64,000 bases of DNA from CAMREV01 sp051650525 (GTDB lineage: Bacteria > Bacillota_I > Bacilli_A > Mycoplasmatales > Mycoplasmoidaceae). Shown here piece by piece: positions 52,002 to 64,000 of the stretch. Under the pieces are notes generated by a model. It made no database searches. It saw nothing but the letters and a program-made list of their open reading frames with translations, and was not told the DNA's origin. How positions within the stretch are numbered: the first letter of the stretch is position 1; every line of letters starts with the position of its first letter. The stretch covers positions 108,672-172,671 of the forward strand of contig JBOFJE010000001.1 of assembly GCA_051650525.1 (NCBI GenBank), written 5' to 3'. Made by a program: the position numbers and the translations under genes.

Positions 52002-54938
52002 ATGAAGAAAAGAAAAATCCAAAAGAATGGTATTATTGCAATTGTCTTTGGTCTTTCGTTTGGCCTAATAACAATGAGCTCTTTAATTGGTTTTGGGATA
52101 TACTCTATTAAAAAAAATGTTCCAAAACCAAAAGAAGCAGACTGGGATCGTTCATTAGATATTCTTAGGAATATTCCTATAATTAAAAATCCAAACCAAA
52201 TAGAAGCTAAGGATCCTAATGGTAATCCACTTCCTAAACAAGATTTGGAATGATTTAACCCTGATGTTTCTAGAGACAAGACTTTAAATCATTTATTTGG
52301 AATAATTAAGAATCAAAATTATTTTAATCATTTAGATAATGATATGTTATTTTTCTTAAAAAGATTGATGGAATTAAATTATAAAAATAATATTCTAATG
52401 GGAATTGACAAACCGATAATTTCGAAAAATAATCAGAAATATCATGTTATTTTAAATGTAAAATACCGAAATCAAAATTTTTATTCACAAAATATTTATT
52501 TGGATACCACAGGAAAAGATTTATTTACTATAAGTCCTGATATTGGTGATGAAAACGGAATGATAAAAATTAAATATGAATTTAATGGAGAATTGGAACC
52601 CACAATAAATAAATCAGAAGATGGTGAGGAGTGGTTAGGATATAAATTTATTAATGGTAAAAACGAGATAAATATTAATGATATATCTAGGGGAGCAGAT
52701 GGTTTTTCTTTTGCTTCATATTATTTGAAAACTGAATTAACAGGATATTCAACAAACAAAGGTTATAAATCGATACAACCTGATTTTGATGCTAAAATTA
52801 AAGATTCTTTTGATACTAAAGATGTTTTCAATGAAATATCTTCGAAGCAAACATCTATTTTTCAATTAATTAGAAAAGTTTCCAATGATGTGCAACCGAT
52901 TTTAAATGATTTATCTAAGAATAAAAAATTAGGTGATTTTTTAAGAGATAATTCTAGTTTAATTTCTCAATTAAGCAAATACATTTTTAGCGGTAATGTG
53001 TATGCCCAAATAGTTCAATTATTATTGCCAGAAATTTTACAAAATAAGTCGCTTGCAGTAATTATTAATGAAGAAAGAATTCCTTTATATAAATTATTAG
53101 AAAATGTAAGTATTTTAAAGCCATTCTTGGATGTTGTATGAAGTATATTAAATGGTAGTATAGAGCAATTAAAAGATTTTTTTACCAATGACTTAATTGG
53201 ATTAATAGAATTAACTGGAGCAGGAGGTATATTTAACGAAATTCCTGGATTAAGGGATTTTATTCCTAAATTAGGATCAGATGAAGGTATATTAAGTATT
53301 TTATTAGAAAACAAAGGTATTTATATTCTTCAAGAATTGTGTAGTATTGTTCCTAATTTAGGCTCATTTCAATCAATTATTGACATTTTAAATATTTTAT
53401 CATTGCCCGATTTTAATTTATTAGAAAAACCTATATTAGATTCTTTAGTCAAACTTGCTCAGAGCGATATTTCCAATATTTCTACAAAAATTGGTGGACA
53501 ATTAGATGAAAGTAAAATTGCAAGAAATAAGCAAATTATAGAAAAATTAAAGAATAAGGATCCTCTAACTCTAGAAAAATATTTTAACAACTCTCTTATT
53601 GATGGGAAGATTAATGAATATTTTAAAGATATTTCTGTTTCCATTTCAGATTTTTATCAAGGTGGAAATTCAGGTTTTAATATTAAATTAAGTTTTAAGA
53701 ATAAAAATCAATATTTTCATGGTGGTGTAAATGAAATCACTTCAAGAGTGCTTTTTTCTAATTCTGACAAAGATGCATCTGGCGGATACATTACTAATAA
53801 TCAAGGAGGATTAATTAGTGTTTTAATCAAAGCATTTATCCCAAATTTAAATGATAATATATCTAATGTTATTTCGTCAATATTTAGTAATAATTTAAAC
53901 ATTAATTCAAGTAATTTAGGAAAATTTTTAATAGATATTTCCCAACCATTAGTTAATAATGTTAAGGGAACTATTGGAGATTGAATAAGTAATATTAAAT
54001 GTGAAGATATAAAAGAGGATGCAAATTTTAATCACGACAATTTAACTTTAAATGGAAAATTTGGAATAAAATATATTTTTGGAAAAACCTTAAATATTAA
54101 TTTGTCTAATTTAATTAATTTATTGCCTGATAATTTAAAATTAGGCAATATTTCTATACCTATAAAAACAATAAAAGAGTTTAAAATGTTCCCAAACAGT
54201 TTGGTAATTTCAAAAAATGATTATATTAGTGATTATGAGAATTTTAAAGATAGTAAAATATCTTTTTATGCAGATAGTAATGACTCAGGTGGATATAATA
54301 TTAAATGGAAAGGTTTAAGTACTAATGTATTAGATATTAATATGCCGGGGACTATGAAAGAAATTTTTAATGAATATAATTTTGCTTCTTGAGGATTAGT
54401 TGCTCCACTTTATAAAGCAGTATTACCAAATATATTTTATTCTATCAAGAAAAAATTTTATTATTATAAATCTAATAAAAACATTTTTACAGTCAATGAT
54501 TATGATCCAAATATTATCTATGATGTGGAATTTCTTAAAATAAAATCAGTAACACAAGCTACAATTGATGGATATAAGAAGGATTTAATTCAGATAGCTA
54601 ATTCTAAAGCTTTAGTTAATATTAAAGGAACTGAAGTTCATTTAAAAGGTACTTTTAAAGATTGGGATTTTTGGAAAACTGAATATAATTTAGATGATAA
54701 AAACATTATTAACAAAATAGATGATATTAGCAATAGCTTAGTTTATAAAAATCAAACTTTTTCAGATTACATTTATTTATTTAATTTAAATCACATTTGT
54801 AATTCTTTTTCAGTTGCAACATTTAAAGTAGAGGAGATTAATTTATCATCGTTTGGATTAATTTATCACCATAATTTTGGTATTTATGATGAAAATACTT
54901 CAAAAATTTTTATTCAAAACAAATGAAATTGATTTTAA
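52002..54938 (+). CDS. membrane-anchored protein of unknown function, 978 residues
   Basis: One frame with eight or so UGA Trp. N-terminus is basic (KKRKIQKNG), followed by a single membrane segment at about residues 10-34; there is no lipobox cysteine, so it is anchored as an uncleaved signal-anchor or released by cleavage. The rest is predicted outside the cell: Asn/Asp/Ser/Ile-rich, with repeated amphipathic segments such as NDLSKNKKLGDFL, NVSILKPFLDVVW and LLPEILQNKSLAVI. I do not recognise a family. Mollicute surface proteins and large lipoprotein-like families look like this. The stop lies inside the next gene, so the two are coupled. Confidence 0.8.
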
Positions 54939-55594
54939 TTGAGAGAATGGATATGATCAAAGAGAATATATTAAATAAAAAGACCATTCTTTACCAAGAT
55001 GATTCAATGTTTAATAACACAATTGTTTTTTTAAAGGAAGGATTTATTATTGTAGTTGATCCATCTTTCTCTTCAGAAAATATATTTAAAAAATATTATT
55101 TGGATTATCAAATTATTGTGGTATTAACCCATAGTCATAATGATCATATTGGCGATTTAGAATTAATTAATAAATATGCAGATAAGATATATGCCTCAAA
55201 AAGGATAATAGAAATTATAAATTATAACAACAAAAGCAATGATTACTACAGATTATTTGGTGACATGAATGTTTTTTTAGATAATAAAAAATTGAAGTTA
55301 ATTGAGGAAGGGCAAAAAGAATTTGGATTCACGTTTTTATTAACCCCTGGGCACTCACCGGATTCAATTTGTTTTTACAATGATGAATTTATAATCACAG
55401 GAGATCATATTTTTATATATGATATAGGGAGAACAGATTTTTTATTATCAAATGCAAATGAAATGTTACTTTCATTAAAAAAAATTTCTAACCTCTTAAA
55501 TCATGTTCCCGATAGAATTTTAATCCCGGGCCATCATGGATGAGAAAATTCCAAATATGTATTGAAAAATAACTTATTTTTAACAAGTAAATAA
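54923..55594 (+). CDS. metallo-beta-lactamase-fold hydrolase
   Basis: 223 residues, one UGA Trp. Seen: THSHNDHIGD (HxHxDH metal motif), TPGHSPDSICF (metal His), TGDHIF (metal Asp) and a final IPGHHGW (metal His). All ligands for a two-metal site are present, so the enzyme should be active. It resembles the glyoxalase II-like group, but the substrate is unknown. Starts at 54923, 16 bases inside the preceding gene; ATGs at 54947 and 54953 are alternatives. Its stop lies in the hairpin at 55582. Confidence 0.85.
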
Positions 55595-55612
55595 AATTTT
55601 ACTTGTTTTTTT
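55582..55612 (+). terminator. Rho-independent terminator after the hydrolase gene
   Basis: Arms AACAAGTAAA (55582-55591) and TTTACTTGTT (55598-55607) are perfect reverse complements with a 6-base loop and a trailing T-run. It overlaps the stop codon of the hydrolase gene. Confidence 0.75.
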
Positions 55613-55758
55613 AATCAAATTAACAACTTTATCACTAGAAAAAATATCATTAATCATTTATTAAAAAAATAAATGATATATTTTAAAAAAAAGTATTAAA
55701 ATAACATAAAAGAAGTGTTTTAAAGTTAATTTTTCAGTAGAAACGGGAGTTTAAATTT
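55613..55758 (+). promoter_or_regulatory. upstream region of the giant coiled-coil gene
   Basis: About 146 bp. It contains a perfect AT-only-plus inverted repeat (ATCATTTATT at 55653-55662 and AATAAATGAT at 55668-55677) and GGGAG about 9 bases before the ATG at 55759. No clean -35/-10 pair stands out. The inverted repeat has no T-run after it and could be an operator. Confidence 0.4.
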
Positions 55759-58700
55759 ATGATTAATAATAAAGGAAGAGGATATGGTAATGATTTCATT
55801 GGGCAGCAGGTTACAAAAAAAGATTTACAAAAATTATGAAACGGAATGGTAGATATGTCAAATAACAATTTTTCACAATTATACAATGCAATATATAGAG
55901 GTAGTAATAATTCATCAGGTAATTATTCAGCTAATAATTCAATAAGTAGTAATATAGATATGTCAAATGATAGATTCAATGGTTTAATCGGGATTATTGA
56001 TTCTAAAATGAAAGATTTGGAAAATAATATTATGAATTACATTTCTGATAGAGAGTCAGAAAATAATTTTAATTTTCAGACAATTTATAAAACTACTGAT
56101 GATTTAATTGAATATATAAAATCTGTTGATACTAAACATGAAGATAGATTTACTAGATTTAGCAATGTAGTAGAAGAAAGAATATTTAATTTAGAAAAGA
56201 ATATACAAATAGCCTTCCAAGAACTTAATGATGTGAATAACTATACACTTGAACAAATAAGTATGTACAATAGTACATTTTTAAACTTTGAACAATCTGT
56301 GATACAAATGATGTCTCAAATTGAAAATGATATAAAATCATTATTTCAAAGAGATGATAATTTAATTGAAACATTATCAATTCGTTTCCAGGATGCAGAA
56401 GAAACTATAAAAGAAATTTTAGCTGAACTACATTATAGTAGAAGTGTGTTATCAGATAATAATAATAAGATGGAATATCTTGGTAATCAAATAATAAATT
56501 ATGAAGAACAAATATCACAAATTTCTAGCATCCAAAATCAGGATTTTAATGAGACACTAAATAGCTTTAAAGAAATTAAAATTCATGAAAAAGAAATTAC
56601 TGATAAATTAAAAGAAATCTTTGATAATTCGAGATCATTGGAAGAAGAATTCAATAAACAAAAATTGAAAATTGATGAAAAAATTTCAAATTTATATAAT
56701 GAAATCAGTGATGTGGTTTTATCTAATGATAAAAAAAATCAAGAATCCACTGAGCAAAAGATAACTGACTTATATGATGAGACGGTTAGATTGATTTCTG
56801 AAATTGAAAATTCTGCTTCTTCTAATAAGATTCAAATTGAAGAAATTTCCGGGAAACTTTCTAATAGAGTTGACGAAACAATTCAAAAAATTAATGAAAT
56901 TGAAAATTATGTTAGTGGTTCAATTGAATCATCTAATTTTATAAATGAATCTTTTAGACAAGAAACTTATTCTACTGTTGAAACATTAAAGGATCTTACA
57001 AATAACTCTCTTAATGAATTTAATAATATTCAAATAATGTTTGATGAGAATGTTAATTTGATAAATATTTTGAATAGTAATTTGGAACAACAAAGGAATC
57101 AAATAGATTTTTTAAGTGCTGCAAGTAATGATGCATTTGAAGATTCTTATGGGCAATTGAAAGTTTTATTTAATGAAGAGAAAGAAACAAAAAATAAAAT
57201 AAATGAACTTCAAAAAGAAAATGATGAGTTAAAAAATAAACTTGAAAATAATTGACAATCTTTGGAAAAAATGATTATTAATGTTGACCAAGAGATTCGT
57301 ATGACTATTGATGATGTAGATAAAAAGATTGAACAAATTGAACAATCATTAGATCAGAGATTTCAAGATTTATATAATGAATTTAGTAGTTTGTTAGATG
57401 AGGTTTCCTCTTTTTCACAAAACAATATAAATGAAATAAATGATAAAATAAAAGATATAAATTATTCATCTGCTAAATTAACAAATCATATAAGTGAAAT
57501 TGAATATCATCTTAATGCATATGAGAAAAATTTTAGTGATAATGATTTTAAATTAGATTCTTTAAAGAATGATTTTTTTGAATACAAGGAAAAAGTAGAA
57601 ATTTTATCGAATGAAGCTTATATAAATGACGAAAAAATAAAAGAGCTCCAAAATGAATTACTAAATACTCAGCAAAATATTATGGAATTTGCTAATCTAA
57701 CTGAAAATGAAATACTTAATTTTAGTAACGATATTCAAAAAATGAATGAACAAGCAGAATCTATTAAATTACAAATAAGTGAAATAAATTTGGATAATGA
57801 AAAATTAGATAATAAAATTACTGAGGCACAGAATGAAACTAATAATTTAATTAAAAGATCGTCTGATGAATTGAATAAAATTATTCTGGAGAATTCTGAA
57901 ATTTCCAGCAATCTTTTAAAAGAATCTATAGTTGATACTGATATTAAAATAAATGATTTATATGAAAATATGATTAATATTATTGATGAATTGTCTATTA
58001 ACCATCAAAATTTAGATTCTAAATTTAGCAATTTTTTAATTGAAAACGAGCATTTTTCAAATGAATATAAATCTAAAATAGCAGAATTTGAATGTTTTTT
58101 ATTCGGCGAAAATAATGGTGAAAATATTGGGAATTTAAAAAATGTTTTAGGAGCTTTAAATAATTTTGATTCTTTTATTAATGAAATTGAGAATAATAAT
58201 CAAAGATTATTTTTTTTAGAGGAATGATTAAATAATTTAGCTAGAGAAATCCAAATTTTGTTAAGTAAAGATGAGCAAAATGAAATTAAAAATGAAGAAA
58301 GAAAATTGGAATTACAAAAATTAGAAAAATTTGCTATTGATGAGATTAAAACACTATGAAAAAATAATGATGAATTAAGAAATCAATTAAATACAGATAA
58401 GGCTGAAATTATCAATAATTTTTCTGATGTTGATCAAAAATTAAGAGAATTTGTTTATTTACAAAAAGAAGAAACTTTGGAAATCACTAATAGATTGATT
58501 GCTGCTTCAGATGAAGAGAATAGAAAAAAAATAGATGACTTATATAATAGTATGATTGAAATAATTGATACTATAGACAATAAAATTAATTTTGAAGTTA
58601 ATATAGTAGTTGAAGAAAATAAGAAATTAAACATTGTATTAAGTGAACTTAATTCTAGGATAAATGAATTTGAATACAAGTTGTCTGAATCTTCACCATC

Positions 58701-61700
58701 TAATTTAAAAATCAATGAATTAAAAAATGAATTAAGCAAACATAAAGAAATATTTAATTTATTTGAGGCAGATATTAGAAATATAAATGAAGTTACATAT
58801 AAAAATCAAAATGAAGTTAATTTAATTAAAAATGTAGTAGAAAAAAATTCATTTGAAATACTTTCTTTATCAAATGCTGCAAATGATGCAATTGAAATTT
58901 CTCTAGATCGTGTTTCCCAATTATTTAAATCTGATTTATTACTTACAGAAAGAATTGAAGGATTAGAAAGAAAGAATAAAAATATCCTTTCTGAAATTGA
59001 TTCTCATAAATCAGAAATACAAAATCAATTATCAGATATTAAAGACACTATGAGTTCTCTTGTTGATGAAGGAACAGAATTAAGCAAAGAATTTGCAAGT
59101 AATTTATTTGAAGAATTATCTATTAATACTGAAGAAAAAATAAATATATTATATGAAGAAATGACATCTATTTCTTCACAGATTTCTGATATGGTATTTT
59201 CTCAATTAAAAGAAATTGAATTCATCAAAGAAACGTATTCTGCCAAAATAAAGGAACTTGAAACATCCTGTGAAGAATTAAAATATTTTTCTCACAACAT
59301 TACAGGTGATAATTCTTTAATTAAAGAAAATGCCTTGAAAACAATTGATGAGGTGAATAGTTTAAAAAACAATCTTAAAGATATTAGTTCAGAAATAAAT
59401 AATAATTTTGAAAAGAAAAATAATGAAATAAATATTTTATTTACTTTATTAAATTCTCAATCTGAAGAAGTAAAAAATTTGGCATCAGCTTCTTCTAATA
59501 TATTATCAGATTCAATTAAAAGAATAATTGAATTAGAGGTTAGTAAAACGGAACTAAGGGAAGATGTTAAAAAAATAACTAGTGATAATATTTTATTAAA
59601 AAATGATATAGAATTTAAAACAAGTGAATTGAATGAGAATTTAAAAAATATAAAAAAATCGCTTGAGGAAACAATCTCTGAAAACACTGAATTGACTATG
59701 AATTATGTTGAATCATTAGCATCTGAAATAAAAGAAGAGGTAGAACAAAAAATTGGAGGAGTTTATGATGAGACAATTAAATTAATTGATGAATTAAACA
59801 ATTTATTAAATGAAAGTAATAATTTGTCTGAGGAAAAATTTAGTAATATAAATTTGTCAATTGCACAATTAAATTCTGAACTTGCAAAATTAGAATACAT
59901 TTATGCAACAGTTGATGATAATAAAAAAGATATATTAAATGTTAATTCAATCATTAATGAATTAAGAAATTCTGGAGAAAATAACTTTAATAAGATTAAA
60001 GATTTAAAAAAATTATTAAGGGTAGAATCAACAAAGACAAATACTTTGGCAAGTTTATTATCAGCACAATCTGAGGAATTAAAAAATTTAATTGATCTTG
60101 ATATTGAGATTGTAAATAGTTCTTATGAAAGAATTAAAAAACTTGAAACTAATAATATTTGAATTAAAGAAGAAATAAATAATACTAAAACAGATTTGAT
60201 AGATAAATTGGATAACAATTTAAATAAAATTATTTCTGAAACTAGTAGTAATCTTGAAATTACTAGAAATGAAATTCAATCTATTATTGAAGAAGAGTCT
60301 ATAAAACTTAAGGATTTTACATCATTAACAGTTGAAAATATCGAAAAAGAAATAGACAAAAAAATTGAAGCTTTATATCTAGACAATTTAGAATTAATTG
60401 ATTCTGTGAAAAACACTATTCAAGAAAAAATTAGTAAATCGGTTGAAATATTTGTAAAATCAAATATAGATATTTCTGATATTAAAAATAAATTATCTAA
60501 AATAGAATATATCATAAATTTAGCTCCTGAAAATGATCCTAAATTTAAAAGATTTTTTGTTTTATTTAATGCCCTTAAAAGTTCATCTACAAAGATTTTT
60601 GAGCATGTTAAAGATATAAGAATAGATTTCAGTAAAGAAGTGGAGAGAGTTAATTTACTCACTAAGCTACTTAATGCCCAATCTGAGGAATTAAAAAATT
60701 TAGGAGATGTTACCAATGATGGTTTTTCAGTAGCAATAGAAAGGCTTAATGAAATTGATAGTCAAACAAATTTTTTAAAAGAAGATTTTAAGGAAAAAGA
60801 AATTAAGAATATTAATAAAATATATTCATTAGCAAATGATATAAAAGATAATTTACAAAAAGAATTAATTGATGCTAGTAAATTATTAAATGATACTCTT
60901 AGCAAGTCCACTATTTCTATGAACGATTATATAGAATCCGCAATTAAAGAAGTTGGAATTAATGTCGATATTAAAATAGATTCATTGTATGAGGGCACAC
61001 TTGAATTAATTAATAATTTACAATTTAATATTGATGACAAAATAAAAATTCATCATAATCAATTTTTAGAATCAATTGGTGAAATAAAGCAAACAAAATT
61101 AAAAATTGATCAAATTGATATTATTTTAAATAAATTAACAAAATCTAACTTGAATTGTTCAAATGAGATTAAAAAGATCAGTATTTTAAAATCTAGAATA
61201 GAGATAAATGAAGAATATTCAAAAGAAATTAAAAATAATTTAGATAATGAAATTAAAATAATTAATTCCTTATCACATTTGTTAGATGCACAATCAGTTG
61301 AATTAAAAGAATTAAGTGAAGCATCATTTGATGGCTTTGCCATTGCTACAAAGAAAATTTATGAACTTACAGCAAATGATTTGATGATTAAAGATCAAAT
61401 AAATTCTACAAAAATTGATATATCTAAAAATCTTGAAAATAGAATATTTAAATTATCTGAAAATACCAAAAATGATATGAAAGAAACATCTGATTTATTA
61501 AAAGAAATTATTTCAAATAATTATGCAGATGTTCAGAAATATATAGATGATCAAATAAATACATTAAGTGATGATATTAGTCTTAAAATAAATGATCTAT
61601 ATGATTTTTCTGTTTCTATCAAATCTGAGCTATGAAATTATATGAATTCAGAAATTAATGATATGATTGAAAGATTAAGAATTATTTCTGCAGAGAATTC

Positions 61701-64000
61701 TAAACTAAATAAAAAAACTATTGAATTAAATATTCTTATGGAAGAAAGAATTAGTAATGAAAATGAATATAAAAAAATGTTTAGTAGCGTAAATGATTTA
61801 TGAAACGAAAACGAAAAATTTGGGATTAGAATTAGTACTCTTTCAAATGAATTAGATGGTGAATCAAATAAAATAAATTTATTGATAAATTTAGCTAATT
61901 TGCAATCAAATGAATTAAAAGAACTAAGCGATTTAACTTATATTGGACTAGATTCTGTAAAGGAAAGAATTGTAGATTTAATTACTACTGATAAGATCAT
62001 AAGGAATGAAATTAATGATCTTGACAGAGAATTGGTAAATAAATTAAAAAAAGAAATTAATGAATTATCCAATGATATTAATAATAACTTTAATGAAGTA
62101 AAATCATCTTTTGATATTATTATGGACAAAGTTAAATCTGAAATGTCTGATTATACTAATAAACAGATTAATATTCATGATGAAGAGATTTCCTTAAAAA
62201 TTAGTTCTTTATATAATTTTTGTGCTGAATTAACTAATGAATTAAAAAATAATTTTAAAGATGAATTATTAATCACAAGTAATGAACAAAGAAAAAATAA
62301 TCTATTATTGAATCAGTTTAATTCTAAATTATCTGAATTAGAATTTATTGTAAACTCTCACCCTGATGCTAAAAAAATTGATGATATAAATGAAAAAATA
62401 AATCTTTTAAAGATTTTCTCTACTGAATCTATAGATAAATCTAAGAATATAGAAAATTTAATTAATGATAATTTGAATAAAATAAATTTATTAACGAAAT
62501 TAGCTTGAATGCAATCAAATGAATTAAAAGAATTGAGTGACGCAACCCTAAAAGGTATAGAAATTAATTCTGATAAAATTATTGAACTTTCATTTTCAAA
62601 TGAATTATTGAAATCTCAAATAGAAAAATTAAATGATTTTTCTATAAAAAATATAAATTTGGAAATTGAGAAATTATCAAATCAAACTACAGAAAATCTA
62701 TCTACTATTAAAAAATCATTGGAATTAGTAATTGAGGATGCAAGAATTGATTCTATTAATTACACTAATATTCAGATTGTTGAATTAGAAAATAATATAA
62801 ATACAAAAATAAATGAGTTATTTAATTCTAGTCTTACTGCATTGGATAATTTAAAAGTTTATTTTGATGAAAATTTGATTAATTTCAAAGAAGAAAATAG
62901 AAATGTTTTTATTAGCATAAATGAATTTGAGACAAAATTGTGCCAATTAGAATTAATTATTAATTCATTAAAAGAAGATAAAATAGAACTTAATAATATT
63001 ACCTTAGAGGTAAAAAATTTAAAAGAATTTGATCAAATGCTAGTTAGAAAGACTGATCAAATTGATAAAATAATTTTAGACAAAATAAATATAATTAATT
63101 TACTTACAAAATTAGTGAAGAGTCAATCTATTGAACTGAAAGAATTGAGCCAGGCAACATTAGAAGGATTTGATATAACTCTACATAGAATTATAGAACT
63201 TGCTGATGTGGATAATTTGATTAAATCTGAAATAAATAAAATGGATGAGCTATTTTACACTAATTTGAAGAATGAAATTGAAAATTTAGAAACGGATGTT
63301 CAAAAAAATATTGCTGTTTTGAATAGTGTAATGGATGCTTCTATTAAGAACTTATGAGATGATTCTACAAAATATACTGATGAAAGGGTAGAAATTTTAG
63401 GGATTGATATTAGACAACAAATAGAATCCCTGTTTAGTGCAACTATTGAATCACTGGACGATATAAAAGAACTATTCGAAGATAAATTTTTAAAATTTCA
63501 AACTGACAATGAAATTATTAAATTAAATATCAATAAGTTTTTTACAAAATTGGATGAATATGAATTAATTATTAATTCCATGGAATTAAAAAGTGAGGAG
63601 ATCAATAATAACAGATTAGAAATATCCAAACTTTTTTTGTTTAAAGAAGATATTTTATCTAAAAATGATAAGATATGCAAAGAATTAAATCTTAATAAGG
63701 ATAAGATAAATTTAATTTCTAGACTAGCTAATTCTCAATCTCAAGAATTAAAACAATTGAGCCAAGCAACACTTGACGGAATGATTATTACAACTGAAAG
63801 AATTGCTGAATTGAGTTTTACAGATAAAATTATTCGAAAGGAAATTCAAGAATTTGATAAAAATTTAGTAAATAAATTAGAAAGAGATATTACTAATTTA
63901 TCAAATGAAACAAATAATCACCTGGAAACATTAAATAGTGCCCTTCAAACTGCAATTGACAACACTAAGGATGAAATTTACAGTTATTCAGATGCTAAAT
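55759..64000 (+). CDS. giant repetitive coiled-coil protein (C-terminus outside window)
   Basis: At least 2747 codons in one frame; UGA is read as Trp at many points. The first about 80 residues are Gly/Asn/Ser-rich without signal peptide or membrane segment, so it is predicted cytoplasmic. The rest is Lys/Glu/Asn/Ile/Ser-rich, nearly free of Pro and Cys, with heptad-like spacing. About twelve degenerate units carry a KI-xx-LY-xxxx-LI-xx-L motif at residues about 338, 538, 734, 928, 1131, 1335, 1539, 1743, 1947, 2151, 2354 and 2558. A second motif (QS-x-ELK-x-LS) recurs at 1234, 1437, 1641, 1845, 2049, 2252, 2456 and 2660. Likely a structural or cytoskeletal filament; large coiled-coil proteins occur in mycoplasma attachment organelles, but no homolog is recognised. 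Confidence 0.9.
58477..64000 (+). repeat. 204-residue (about 612-bp) degenerate protein repeats
   Basis: From residue about 1030 onward two independent motifs recur at 203-204-residue steps (203, 204, 204, 204, 203, 204, 204 for the QS-x-ELK motif). Upstream units are a little shorter, about 194-200. At DNA level the units are well diverged, so they are old rather than freshly duplicated. 203 is 29 heptads, which fits a nearly continuous coiled coil with a single stutter in most units. Confidence 0.85.

Noticed and set aside
55846..57255. Start of the giant gene at the ATG at 55846
   Set aside because: The frame is open upstream through a UGA Trp to an ATG at 55759 with GGGAG before it.
1..64000. 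tRNA, rRNA or known riboswitch
   Set aside because: No T-loop pattern or rRNA-like GC-richer stretch was seen in any gap; the only gap above 300 bp is the parA control region.

Overview
This window is chromosomal DNA of a wall-less bacterium of the Mollicutes that reads UGA as tryptophan. More than twenty genes keep their family's full length only if in-frame UGA is read as Trp, often at conserved Trp sites (the final W of the S14 type Z protein, for example). The DNA is very AT-rich, genes overlap or nearly touch, recF, rpmD and deoC are absent from their usual places, and an FtsH-Hpt pair, a large MacB/FtsX-like permease with its ATPase, ParA, and an rpmH-rnpA-yidC-ksgA-gltX run sit close to dnaA. 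That order resembles the Mycoplasma pneumoniae/Ureaplasma/penetrans side of the group. The genes ispE and ispF add evidence for a MEP isoprenoid pathway, which is patchy in mollicutes. The species cannot be named from the sequence alone.

Left part (1-25281, mostly minus strand): a nucleoside-salvage operon (deoD, deoA, cdd, pgm-like mutase); two plus-strand genes (ferredoxin-NADP reductase and a YgjP-like metalloprotein); ispF-hpt and ftsH; an ABC ATPase with a 1568-residue permease; a 357-bp repeat-rich regulatory region followed by parA and a ribbon-helix-helix partner on the plus strand; rpsD; and the replication cluster dnaA-dnaN-yaaA-gyrB-gyrA plus a glycosyltransferase.

Right part (25385-64000, almost all plus strand): rpmH-rnpA-yidC-ksgA-ispE-gltX-HD hydrolase-rpoE-fba-ychF-tdk-HNH-like-ABC export pair; then the whole S10-spc-alpha ribosomal supercluster (rpsJ to rplQ) with secY, adk, map, infA and rpoA. 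Transcription switches direction at the dnaA/rpmH gap, which marks the probable origin of replication.

The end (51500-64000) is accessory in character: a minus-strand hypothetical gene, a 978-residue membrane-anchored protein of unknown function, a metallo-beta-lactamase-fold hydrolase, and the first 2747 codons of a giant coiled-coil protein that runs off the window. The giant protein is built of about twelve degenerate units, the last eight spaced almost exactly 204 residues apart. It has no export signal and is the best candidate here for an undescribed cell-structure system. Other unusual points are ribosomal protein S5 fused to two topoisomerase-type zinc fingers, and a plasmid-like ParA/ribbon-helix-helix module with an array of palindromic sites. 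No tRNA, rRNA, CRISPR array or insertion sequence was seen.
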